Shown here piece by piece: positions 34,954 to 42,596 of a stretch of DNA of 64,000 bases (position 1 is the stretch's first letter; every line of letters starts with the position of its first letter). Under the pieces are notes generated by a model. The model had not been told where the DNA came from. It did not search any database and saw nothing but the letters and a program-made list of their open reading frames with translations. The position numbers were made by a program, and so were the translations under genes. The stretch is from Catenovulum sediminis (GTDB lineage: Bacteria > Pseudomonadota > Gammaproteobacteria > Enterobacterales > Alteromonadaceae), in the NCBI RefSeq assembly GCF_040270295.1, contig NZ_JBELOE010000265.1, one strand, 5' to 3'.

Positions 34954-36582
34954 ATGGTTTCTACGCATTCTTTTAAGAACACCCTCTCCTATTTCAAAGA
35001 TCCTCGGTTATTAACAGTATTTTTTCTCGGAGTTGCCAGCGGGTTTCCTTGGGTTTTGATTGGCTCTGCGATGAGTGGCTGGCTTAAAGATGACGGCTTA
35101 TCACGCTCCAGTATTGGTTTATTTGGCCTGATCTTCGTAGCATATAGCATCAATTTTTTATGGTCACCCTTCGTTGATCGAATCAGGATAGCAGTTTTAG
35201 GTCGATTTTTTGGCCAGCGACGAAGCTGGATATTGACCACCCAACTATGCATTGTTTTATTAACTTATCTGGTTTCTCACCTTAATGCCAATCAAGACTT
35301 GGCAACCATGGCATTGTTTGGATTGCTGATTGCGATAGCAGGTGCAACACAAGATATTGCAATAGATGCATATCGAATTGACCTATTGCAAAACCATGAC
35401 AGTAATTATATGACTGCGGGTTCTGCAATGGCAACATCGGGTTGGTGGACTGGTTATGCCGGGCTTGGCAGTATCCCTTTTATTTTAGTTGACCGCCCGG
35501 AATGGAATTGGCCCGCTGTGTATTTAGTACTGAGCATCGTTATGATTGCACTTATGATAACCGTTTTATTGGCTAAAGAACCGCAAGCCGAACGCCAAGC
35601 GGTCCACGCCCAAATAGAAAGTCAATACTTGCAAGGTTTAACTGGTTATGGCCCACGTCGATTATTCATCCTGTTATTATTGCCGGCCATTATTTTGCTC
35701 ATTCTATATGCCAATATTGGTTATCCATATTGGCCAGCTGAAATCAGCCAAGGGTACCAATTTACATCTGTTAGCCTACTTTGTTTCATTCTTCTGAGTG
35801 TATTTGTAAAATTATTAGTTGATTTAAATCGTAAAATAACTCGGAATAGCGAAATAGAAAACACGCTCTATGGTTCCCCAAGTACGGTTTTTAAAGCACC
35901 CTCTCATTCCCCCCTCAATCGCTTATTAGCTTGGTTATTAACCACTATGGTTGCTCCAATCCAAGAGTTTTTTGCGCGAAATGGTAGCAAACTTGCAATA
36001 TCTATTTTGCTGTTTATATTTTTGTTTAAGCTGGGCGAAGCGTATTTAGGTCGCATGTCGATTGTCTTCTATCGTGAAGTTGGATTTAGCAATACCGACA
36101 TCGCCTATTATTCCAAGCTCATTAATTGGGGCGTAACCATTGTTTTTTCACTGATAGGCAGTATCTTCACTATCCGGTATGGCATACTCAAAGGTTTATT
36201 TATTGGTGGTATTGCTATGTCAGCCAGTAATTTATTGTTTGCGTTAATGGCGGTGGTCGGTCCTAATAAAGCGCTATTTGCGTTTACCGTACTGATAGAC
36301 GGTTTTACATCTGCATGGGGCTCAGTCGCTTTTGTGGCTTTGCTGTCTGTACTATGTAATAAGTCTTTCACTGCAAGTCAATATGCGCTAATGGCCTCAT
36401 TAGGCACTTTTGGCAGAGTTATGCTAGGCTCGTATTCAGGTGTATTGGTTGATTGGTTAGATGGCAACTGGGCGCTGTTTTTTATTCTAACTTCAGTTAT
36501 GGTCGTCCCAAGTTTGTTGTTTTTGTATGCGATACGTAAACCAATTAACCGTTTGATTCAGAGTTCTGAACTAAAACATTAA
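34954..36582 (+). CDS. ampG: AmpG-like MFS muropeptide permease
   Basis: A 542-residue major-facilitator protein with about 14 hydrophobic helices. The AmpG hallmarks are near the start: FFLGVASGFPWVLIGSAMSGW, LSRSSIGLFGL, YSINFLWSPFVDRI, and ATQDIAIDAYRIDLL. AmpG brings anhydro-muropeptides into the cytoplasm for cell-wall recycling. A hydrophilic insert of roughly 70 residues (about 285-335) divides the two halves. No ampD, nagZ or ampC is beside it. Confidence 0.88.
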   Translation: MVSTHSFKNTLSYFKDPRLLTVFFLGVASGFPWVLIGSAMSGWLKDDGLSRSSIGLFGLIFVAYSINFLWSPFVDRIRIAVLGRFFGQRRSWILTTQLCIVLLTYLVSHLNANQDLATMALFGLLIAIAGATQDIAIDAYRIDLLQNHDSNYMTAGSAMATSGWWTGYAGLGSIPFILVDRPEWNWPAVYLVLSIVMIALMITVLLAKEPQAERQAVHAQIESQYLQGLTGYGPRRLFILLLLPAIILLILYANIGYPYWPAEISQGYQFTSVSLLCFILLSVFVKLLVDLNRKITRNSEIENTLYGSPSTVFKAPSHSPLNRLLAWLLTTMVAPIQEFFARNGSKLAISILLFIFLFKLGEAYLGRMSIVFYREVGFSNTDIAYYSKLINWGVTIVFSLIGSIFTIRYGILKGLFIGGIAMSASNLLFALMAVVGPNKALFAFTVLIDGFTSAWGSVAFVALLSVLCNKSFTASQYALMASLGTFGRVMLGSYSGVLVDWLDGNWALFFILTSVMVVPSLLFLYAIRKPINRLIQSSELKH

Positions 36583-36633
36583 TCGAAATAAGTTAATAAT
36601 ATTTACCTTATTCAGATTCTACAGAGTATAAAT

Positions 36634-36810
36634 ATGATTAGACTTTTTGCACTATTGCCGTTAATTACATTCGGCTTGTATTGGCTATATTTAAGAAAAA
36701 ACAATTGGACGTTAGAACAGGGAAAAAAAGGGTTTATCATCATTTTCTGGTTAAACTTTGTAGTGCTCGGCTTTTTCAGCCTAATGTACTTTCTAACCCG
36801 CATCGAATAA
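36634..36810 (+). CDS. Small two-helix membrane protein
   Basis: A 58-residue protein starting MIRLFALLPLITFGLYWLYL, then a short charged loop (RKNNWTLEQGKKG) and a second helix (FIIIFWLNFVVLGFFSLMYF), ending LTRIE. The two helices with a basic loop and the immediate hairpin terminator make a real gene likely. It is 51 bases after the ampG-like gene on the same strand and may share its transcript. Function unknown. Confidence 0.65.
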   Translation: MIRLFALLPLITFGLYWLYLRKNNWTLEQGKKGFIIIFWLNFVVLGFFSLMYFLTRIE

Positions 36811-36815
36811 AAGAC

Positions 36816-36853
36816 AAAAAACCCACGCATACATTAATATGCAGTGGGTTTTT
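36816..36853 (+). terminator. Intrinsic terminator after the small membrane protein
   Basis: AAAAACCCACGCAT pairs with ATGCAGTGGGTTTTT through one bulged A, with loop ACATTAAT and T-runs on both strands. It lies six bases after the stop at 36810 and faces the leftward small ORF at 36904, so it can serve both. Confidence 0.8.
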
Positions 36854-36903
36854 ATATTATTCGCCTATTTGCAATACTTAACGATTCAGTAGCTAATGAG
36901 TAG

Positions 36904-37044
36904 CTATTTAGCAGGTTGTTCATCCACAACTTGTTGGCCATGACTATTATCCGCAGTCGCTGAATTAAACATAGCTGAAACAGCCATAATTAAAACGGCA
37001 AAAGCTACTGTAGTTAATTTTATTCCACGTGCATTAGAACTCAT
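36904..37044 (-). CDS. Small secreted or membrane-anchored protein
   Basis: A 46-residue frame, read leftward from ATG at 37044. It opens MSSNARGIKL and continues with a hydrophobic stretch TTVAFAVLIMAVSAMF, then NSATADNSHGQQVVDEQPAK and a stop. This is a standard signal-peptide layout with a likely cut after SATA, leaving a mature peptide of about 17 acidic, Gln-rich residues. Upstream DNA reads TTTTGGTGTGAAGTG. No family recognised. It sits alone between two terminator-bounded units, on the opposite strand. Confidence 0.55.
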   Translation of the reverse strand: MSSNARGIKLTTVAFAVLIMAVSAMFNSATADNSHGQQVVDEQPAK

Positions 37045-37387
37045 CACTTCACACCAAAATTTAGTTAACGCTTATTATTATTGTTAAGTTACAACTTTAT
37101 CCACAGCCGATCGAACAATCAACAAATGAACGAGACTCATATTAGCTTAATATTTGAACAACCTCAAGGTTAATCAACTCATAAATATCAGTTTTTTACT
37201 TGGTTATTTTATCCATAAATCATCCACATGGTTAAAGTCGGGATTTTATATCCGTATCTTTAAATAGCCAATGTCCTACAAGGGCAACAGAGAATGCTCA
37301 CTTCTTTATCATCAAGCTGGTTTTCGCTTGTTTATCAGCCTTTTTTTCTGAATAATGCAGTTACTTTAACAGGTACTAGGACAATTT
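37045..37387. promoter_or_regulatory. Divergent intergenic region upstream of alkaline phosphatase
   Basis: About 340 bases without a gene. It should carry the promoter of the phosphatase (rightward) and of the small ORF (leftward). I looked for a Pho box of the CTGTCAT-N4-CTGTCAT kind and saw none. An AGGA ribosome-binding site lies seven bases before the GTG start at 37388. Confidence 0.35.
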
Positions 37388-38692
37388 GTGATTAGAACAA
37401 TACTTATAGTGGTTTGCACTTTATTCAGTTTTATTGCATCTATTAATGCGAAGGAAAACTCATCCAAAAACATCATATATATGATTGGTGATGGCATGGG
37501 CGCAAATTACTTAACAGCTTACCGCTATTGGATTGCGCAACAACCAAACCACACCATTAATAGCACCATTTTGGATAAGCTATGGGTTGGAAATGCAATG
37601 ACATACCCAGATGATGATACTTTCGTAACAGACTCTGCAGCTGGCGCAACTGCATTAGCCACAACAACAAAAACCTACAATGGCGCTATAGCGGTTGATC
37701 ATCAGCACCAACCTTTGCATACCTTGCTAATAGAAGCAAAAAAACGCAACAAAAGTACTGCTTTGCTGGCAACTTCAGATATTACCCATGCGACACCGGC
37801 GAGCTTTTATGCACATCAGAAACAGCGTAACGAATATAATCAAATTGCCGATCAACTTTACGATAATCAGTGGCAAAATAAGCCCTTAGCTGATCTGGTA
37901 TTAGCCGGAGGCCTAACATATTTAAAACGTCAAGACAGAAACTTACTACAAGAATTCACCAGATTAGGTTATCAGCTCGAAACTGACTTTAATAAATTGC
38001 AAAACTTGAATAAATTGCCCGCGCTCGGGGTTTTTCACGACAAAGGCTTCGATTATGCATTAGATTCTCAACAAAACCGTTTGGCCTTAATGACACGGCA
38101 CGCACTAAATTTGCTTGCAAACCCAACAACAAAGCAAAATGGTTTTTTTATGCTTATTGAAGCCAGTCAAATAGACTGGTGTGGACATGCCAATGATATT
38201 GCCTGTGCACTAGCTGAAATGCACGATTTTGCCCGCGCTATAGAAATTGCACATCAGTTTGTACTTTCAAATCCAGATACCTTATTGGTGGTGACCGCTG
38301 ACCATGAAACCGGAGGGCTCAGTATAGGGGCTGATGGCGAATATAATTGGAACCCACAAGTTCTAAATAATGTACGCCACAGTTTACCTATCCTGGGCAA
38401 AAAATTGGCAAGCAGTGAATCACCTATTAACACTTGGTATGCGTTAACTCAAATAGAGTTAAGCGAAGAAGCGCGCGCTGAGTTAACATCAATACAATCC
38501 GGTGAGCAAAACAAATATGTAAATTTTGCTCGTAAAGTAATCAACCAGTATAGTTTAACTGGCTGGACTTCAGGTGGTCACACCGCCGCTGATGTCCCAG
38601 TACTCGCAGCGGGTGCTGATGCAAGGTTATTTTATGGTTTTCAAGACAATACACAGATCGCCGAAAAATTGTTTTATTTGCTTAGCCGTTAG
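37388..38692 (+). CDS. phoA: Alkaline phosphatase (PhoA superfamily)
   Basis: A 434-residue secreted phosphomonoesterase. Signal peptide to about residue 21 (ILIVVCTLFSFIASINA). Active-site blocks in order: YMIGDGMGAN (metal Asp), VTDSAAGATALATTTKTYNG with the nucleophilic Ser, LIEASQIDWCGHAND (metal Asp/His), VTADHETGG and SGGHTAADVPV (metal His). It uses Zn/Mg and releases phosphate in the periplasm. GTG start with AGGA upstream. It is single; the nearby hairpin after it lacks a T-run. The class is the PhoA/VcAP type, not PhoX or PhoD. Confidence 0.92.
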   Translation: MIRTILIVVCTLFSFIASINAKENSSKNIIYMIGDGMGANYLTAYRYWIAQQPNHTINSTILDKLWVGNAMTYPDDDTFVTDSAAGATALATTTKTYNGAIAVDHQHQPLHTLLIEAKKRNKSTALLATSDITHATPASFYAHQKQRNEYNQIADQLYDNQWQNKPLADLVLAGGLTYLKRQDRNLLQEFTRLGYQLETDFNKLQNLNKLPALGVFHDKGFDYALDSQQNRLALMTRHALNLLANPTTKQNGFFMLIEASQIDWCGHANDIACALAEMHDFARAIEIAHQFVLSNPDTLLVVTADHETGGLSIGADGEYNWNPQVLNNVRHSLPILGKKLASSESPINTWYALTQIELSEEARAELTSIQSGEQNKYVNFARKVINQYSLTGWTSGGHTAADVPVLAAGADARLFYGFQDNTQIAEKLFYLLSR

Positions 38693-38696
38693 ATGT

Positions 38697-38716
38697 ATGT
38701 GCGAGAAATCGCACAT
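38697..38716 (+). terminator. GAAA-tetraloop hairpin after alkaline phosphatase
   Basis: ATGTGCGA-GAAA-TCGCACAT: a perfect eight-base stem with a stable GNRA tetraloop, four bases after the stop. GGGCGTGC follows instead of a T-run, so it is an mRNA-end or stability hairpin more than a full intrinsic terminator. The rest of the 38693-39001 gap shows nothing else. Confidence 0.55.
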
Positions 38717-39001
38717 GGGCGTGCAAAATTAAACCAATTTTCTGTCTGCCGTTGTGATAAACAATATCTATTTATAACCCGTTAAAAGCCCTAAGCCACT
38801 CATTAAACGAGTTTATTTTCTTCCCTATAAAAAGTGAACTTCCCTCAGTTAAATTTAATTATTGAGCGAAATTAATACCGTCACATTCCTACCTTATATT
38901 GGTATTTAATATTTTTTGGCAACCCAAAGCAAAAAGCAATCAGAGCAAAATTAATTTAATCCCAAATTTCGTGCAAGCTATCGACAAATAGGAGTCGCTA
39001 T

Positions 39002-39871
39002 ATGAAAAATTGGAATAAATTCATAATACTAACTTTATGTCTTATGACATCGGAAAGTTATGCACAGACAATAAAGCACAACCAATTGACCGCTGAGTTG
39101 GATAAATACGCATACGGTTTATTGCAAGCTGTAATTGCAAAGAGCCATTCAGCAGTCCAACTCGAAGAAAATCGTTATCAAATCCCGACTACACGAGCCA
39201 CTTATATGCTAAAAACCGGTGAAATAAATATAAGCTGGCAATCAACCCAGATGCAACTCGAGCAAGATCTAATTCCTATCCGTATTCCAATATTAAAAGG
39301 TCTTACAGGATACCAAGTATTGGTGGTTAAAAAACAGCGTCTAATTGAATTCAGTAATCTGCGCAATAAAGCGGATTTACTAAACTTAAAAATGGGCGTT
39401 GAGAGAAACAGCGCAGATAGCATGACCTTTAAAGAAAACGGTTTTCAATTGGTCGAAGCATCGAAAAAACAAGGCCTGCCTTTTATGCTCGAAGCTCAAC
39501 GTTTTGACTTTTTGCTTTTACCCTTAAACCAAGCAAAAAATATGTTAGCAATGCATCCAGAATTAGACCTGACCATCGTACCTAATTTGATGCTCAGCTA
39601 TACACGGCCTATTTACTTTTTTGTCAGCCCAGATAAAAGCGAATTTGCTAAATCACTGGAAGAAGGTCTGGAAGAAATGGTGATAAATGGAGAGCTGGAT
39701 AACTATCTTGCGACCCATACCTATTCCGAAGCGCTGTTGAATAGTATCCAACAACGGCATATAGACAAGGTTATAACGGTAGATAATCCGCAGTTATCGT
39801 CTTTAACACCGCTCAATCGGCCCGAGTTTTGGACAAACCCCAGCGGTCAAACTTTGTTAAGTGCATTATAA
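39002..39871 (+). CDS. Periplasmic substrate-binding-like protein (paralogue of the one at 5351)
   Basis: A 289-residue secreted protein: signal peptide KFIILTLCLMTSESYA cut near residue 22. It has the type-2 binding-protein layout and aligns with the 287-residue protein at 5351-6214 (see that entry for matched positions). LTGYQVLVVKKQRLIEF and PDKSEFAKSLEEGLEEMV are recognisable PBPb-like blocks. AGGAG precedes the ATG by seven bases. No transporter, kinase or cyclase gene adjoins it; a ceramidase-family gene follows after a hairpin. Ligand and partner are unknown. Confidence 0.75.
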   Translation: MKNWNKFIILTLCLMTSESYAQTIKHNQLTAELDKYAYGLLQAVIAKSHSAVQLEENRYQIPTTRATYMLKTGEINISWQSTQMQLEQDLIPIRIPILKGLTGYQVLVVKKQRLIEFSNLRNKADLLNLKMGVERNSADSMTFKENGFQLVEASKKQGLPFMLEAQRFDFLLLPLNQAKNMLAMHPELDLTIVPNLMLSYTRPIYFFVSPDKSEFAKSLEEGLEEMVINGELDNYLATHTYSEALLNSIQQRHIDKVITVDNPQLSSLTPLNRPEFWTNPSGQTLLSAL

Positions 39872-39883
39872 TTTTACACTTGA

Positions 39884-39911
39884 TTGTTAGCCTGTATTAT
39901 TAGGCTAACAA
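39884..39911 (+). terminator. Perfect 10-bp hairpin between the binding protein and ceramidase-family gene
   Basis: TTGTTAGCCT, loop GTATTATT, AGGCTAACAA. It starts 13 bases after the stop of the binding-protein gene. ATTCATCC follows, no T-run. Its position means the next gene cannot plausibly start at TTG 39884, which lies inside the stem. Confidence 0.6.
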
Positions 39912-39931
39912 TTCATCCACTCAATAAAAAA

Positions 39932-40615
39932 ATGTTTGATTACTACTGTGAACGAAATAGTGCTGACTTTTGGGCTGAACCCATTAATGCACTATCTAAT
40001 TTTGGCTTTATTATAGCGGGTTTAATTGCCCTGTTTATTTTGTATAAAAGCCCACAAGCGCAAACTTTTCAGTCCCCTGCCCGCAAACATCATCAACTTA
40101 TTTTAAGCGTGCTGGCGATACTAATTTCTATTATCGGTATTGGTAGCTTTTTATTTCATACGTTTGCGAACCAATGGTCGTTATTTGCCGATATCGTGCC
40201 AATATATATCTTTCAGGTGTTGTTTTTACTTGCTTACCCGAGATTAGTTTTACAATTTTCAAAAACACAAACAGTGTTTAGTTTTATACTCTTTATCGTT
40301 GCCGTGTTTGCCAGTAAATATCTTCCTTTTGATATTAACGGTTCTGAAATGTACTTGCCGACGATCTTAGCATTACTCATTTTTAATGCTTTGGCAAAAC
40401 GCAAAAACAAAGATAGCCAAAACTATTTGGCCTACGCAAGTACTCTGTTTGCACTATCGCTGACGCTTAGAAGTATCGATAATGCGATCTGTAGCATCCT
40501 GCCATTAGGCACCCATTTCGCCTGGCATTTAATAAATGCCTGTGTGCTTTATTTGTGCTGGTATGCAATTTATAGTGCTTGTTATAAAATACCCATTGTG
40601 CAAAAGGTTAATTAG
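39932..40615 (+). CDS. Ceramidase-family (CREST superfamily) membrane protein
   Basis: A 227-residue protein with about seven hydrophobic helices. The start MFDYYCERNSADFWAEPINA is the hallmark N-terminus of bacterial ceramidase-domain proteins (YCER..xFWAEPxNAxSN). IGSFLFHTFANQWSLFADI and GTHFAWHLINA hold the conserved His residues and Asp expected for a zinc-dependent membrane hydrolase. The substrate in bacteria is not established. I start at the ATG at 39932 because the upstream TTG lies in a hairpin. It converges with the cupin gene, overlapping its 3' end by eight bases. Confidence 0.82.
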   Translation: MFDYYCERNSADFWAEPINALSNFGFIIAGLIALFILYKSPQAQTFQSPARKHHQLILSVLAILISIIGIGSFLFHTFANQWSLFADIVPIYIFQVLFLLAYPRLVLQFSKTQTVFSFILFIVAVFASKYLPFDINGSEMYLPTILALLIFNALAKRKNKDSQNYLAYASTLFALSLTLRSIDNAICSILPLGTHFAWHLINACVLYLCWYAIYSACYKIPIVQKVN

Positions 40616-41132
40616 CCGCAGGGCATGGATATTTTGCACCAATTTCAGCTTTGATTAGCCACTGGATATAATCCTGACATTCGGCTTCTCCTTCTTTGGG
40701 TGCCCAATGAGCAAACCCCTTATCGGTAATTTGCTGGTAAGGGCCCTCTTTAACTTCAAAGAATACCGTATCCTCATGCAGCGCAACCGTTGAATGCCAA
40801 GTGTTGGGGGGTATTTCAAGTGATACTACCTCTTCATCTGGTCCAAGCATTATCTTATCCACAATACAACCAGAATCATTATATAAAACAAATAATAGTC
40901 GTCCTTTGACCACCATAAAAAATTCCCATTTGTTATTTTCAACATGTTTGTGCGGGCAAACATAGCTATCAGGCTGCATACAAATGAATAGCCTTTGTAC
41001 TGGTGAGTTGTAGTCAGTATGTAAATTAAAATTGCTTCTTCGTCTTTCACTGTCCCGTGCTTGTTGAGCGAGTGCCTGAATTAGGTTGTTGTCAATTTGT
41101 TTAATATTCTGACGTTGCATTGTTTTTACCAT
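40608..41132 (-). CDS. WbuC-family cupin protein
   Basis: A 174-residue cupin of the WbuC group. DNNLIQALAQQARDSERRRSNFNLH at the start (family motif split: LAQQARDSERRR, NFNLH), then CMQPDSYVCPHKHVENNKWEFF, in which HKH and the following Glu form the cupin metal site, and LEIPPNTWHSTVALHEDTVFFEVKEGPYQ. WbuC is found in O-antigen clusters, but many copies stand alone. Function unknown. It is divergent from the ectoine-degradation genes. Start is ATG 41132 or ATG 41120. Confidence 0.85.
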   Translation of the reverse strand: MVKTMQRQNIKQIDNNLIQALAQQARDSERRRSNFNLHTDYNSPVQRLFICMQPDSYVCPHKHVENNKWEFFMVVKGRLLFVLYNDSGCIVDKIMLGPDEEVVSLEIPPNTWHSTVALHEDTVFFEVKEGPYQQITDKGFAHWAPKEGEAECQDYIQWLIKAEIGAKYPCPAAN

Positions 41133-41282
41133 CCTTTCTTTACTTAATTCATATGTTTACGATCTACCGATAGACTATAACGGTATATAGAGTCATTTGA
41201 ATACCCCGAATAACTCTTCTACACTGGAAAAGTTGGTTAAATTACATTCTAAGCAATTTGCTTGATTGCAGGTTACCTTGGT

Positions 41283-41304
41283 TGCAAGTTGCAGAGCACT
41301 TGCA
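41283..41304. promoter_or_regulatory. Inverted repeat upstream of the ectoine-degradation genes
   Basis: TGCAAGT (41283-41289) and ACTTGCA (41298-41304), perfect seven-base arms with an eight-base spacer, ending 35 bases before the first start codon. The spacing of centres is 15 bases, compatible with a dimeric repressor. Ectoine genes are often under GntR/MocR-type EnuR or AsnC-type regulators; neither is encoded in the window. Confidence 0.4.
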
Positions 41305-41339
41305 TTTTCTCCGAATCGTTTTTCAACAACTGGAGACTC

Positions 41340-42512
41340 ATGAGCCAAAACTTTACAGAGATTACTGATTTCGCACAGAAATTGCGAAGAAGTTTACATC
41401 AAAACCCAGAGCTAAGCTGGCACGAGATTGAAACTGCAGAGCGTGTTCGTCGTGAATTAGATGCACTTGGTTTAACCTGGCGAGAATGTGCTGAGACTGG
41501 CACCATAGCAACTATCGATGCACCCAACAGAACAGAAAACACCCCACATATTGCCCTACGGGCAGACATCGATGCACTTCCGATAACAGAACAAAGTGGT
41601 CGTGAATGGAGTTCAAATAACTCAGGCTGTATGCATGCCTGTGGACATGATGGACATACAGCCACTTTAATGGGTGCTGCGCACTGGCTTAAAACGAATC
41701 AAGATAAATTACCCGCGCCCGTTACACTGCTCTTTCAGCCAGCTGAAGAAGGGGGGCATGGTGCTAAACGAATGATTGAAAATGGTGCATTAGAAGGCAT
41801 AGATTATATCTTTGGCTGGCATAACTGGCCTGCAATTTCATTTGGCCAAATGGTTTGTCCTGACGGCATCGTAATGTGTGGTAATGGTACCTTCAAAATT
41901 ACCATAAACGGCAAAGGTGGGCATGCCAGTCAACCAGAATTATGCGCAGATCCTTTATTAGCCGCGAGCGCAATTAATCTTTCATTACAACAAATCGTCA
42001 GCCGAAAAGTCGCGCCGCAAGCAGCCGCAGTAGTCAGTATTACCTCTATCACCTGTGATTCTAACTCGCCGACTGTGATCCCTCAGCAAGCCGTATTACA
42101 AGGCAGTATTCGAGTACCAGACGATGACACTCGAGAGATTTTAAATCACTCAATTACCGACATTAGTAAAAGTACCGCCAAAGCTTATGGCGTAGAGTGC
42201 ACTGTAGACATATACCCAAGATACAACGCGACCGTAAATCACACTGAGTGTGCGCGATTAATGCGCAGTGCATGGCAGCAAGAGTTTGGTGAGCAAGCGC
42301 TAGATAATTCAACGCGGGTGCCTATCATGGCGTCAGAAGATTTCAGTTATTATTTACGTGAAATTCCCGGAGCATTTGCGTTAATTGGCGCCAACGATGG
42401 CGCTAAGCAGCACTCAGCGCCATGTCATAGCCCTTTTTACGACTTTAACGACAAACTAATTCCCTTAGTTTGTCGTTTGTTTGCACGCCTCTGTGGCGTT
42501 GCAATTCCCTGA
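41340..42512 (+). CDS. doeB: M20-family N-acetyl-diaminobutyrate deacetylase (DoeB2-type), ectoine degradation
   Basis: A 390-residue M20D amidohydrolase. RRSLHQNPELSWHE at the start, LRADIDALPITEQSG, MHACGHDGHTA (first metal site), LFQPAEEGGHGAKRMIENG (catalytic Glu and metal) and SEDFSYYLREIPGAF are the family blocks. In this setting it should cleave N-acetyl-L-2,4-diaminobutyrate to diaminobutyrate and acetate. Family members also hydrolyse other N-acyl amino acids. I start at the ATG at 41340, four bases after GGAG; a TTG at 41262 would add 26 unlikely residues. First gene of the cluster; the transaminase follows after 84 bases. Confidence 0.85.
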   Translation: MSQNFTEITDFAQKLRRSLHQNPELSWHEIETAERVRRELDALGLTWRECAETGTIATIDAPNRTENTPHIALRADIDALPITEQSGREWSSNNSGCMHACGHDGHTATLMGAAHWLKTNQDKLPAPVTLLFQPAEEGGHGAKRMIENGALEGIDYIFGWHNWPAISFGQMVCPDGIVMCGNGTFKITINGKGGHASQPELCADPLLAASAINLSLQQIVSRKVAPQAAAVVSITSITCDSNSPTVIPQQAVLQGSIRVPDDDTREILNHSITDISKSTAKAYGVECTVDIYPRYNATVNHTECARLMRSAWQQEFGEQALDNSTRVPIMASEDFSYYLREIPGAFALIGANDGAKQHSAPCHSPFYDFNDKLIPLVCRLFARLCGVAIP

Positions 42513-42596
42513 ACTTAGCCACAAAAAACTAAGTAATCACCCATAAACACAGGCAACGTTGCTCGTGTTTGTCTCAACACCGCAAGGAGTGTACCT

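Noticed and set aside
34954..36371. Opposite-strand ORFs within the AmpG-like gene and many others like them
   Set aside because: They overlap well-supported genes, have no motifs and no ribosome-binding sites.
36904..37044. Shared 14-mer TTTGGTGTGAAGTG before this ORF and before rmuC
   Set aside because: A shared 14-mer pair is expected by chance in a window of this size on two strands; no further similarity surrounds it.
37045..37387. Pho box before alkaline phosphatase
   Set aside because: No pair of CTGTCAT-like repeats with the right spacing.
41262..41339. N-terminal extension of the M20 deacetylase from TTG 41262
   Set aside because: It would cross the inverted repeat, and GGAG sits four bases before ATG 41340.
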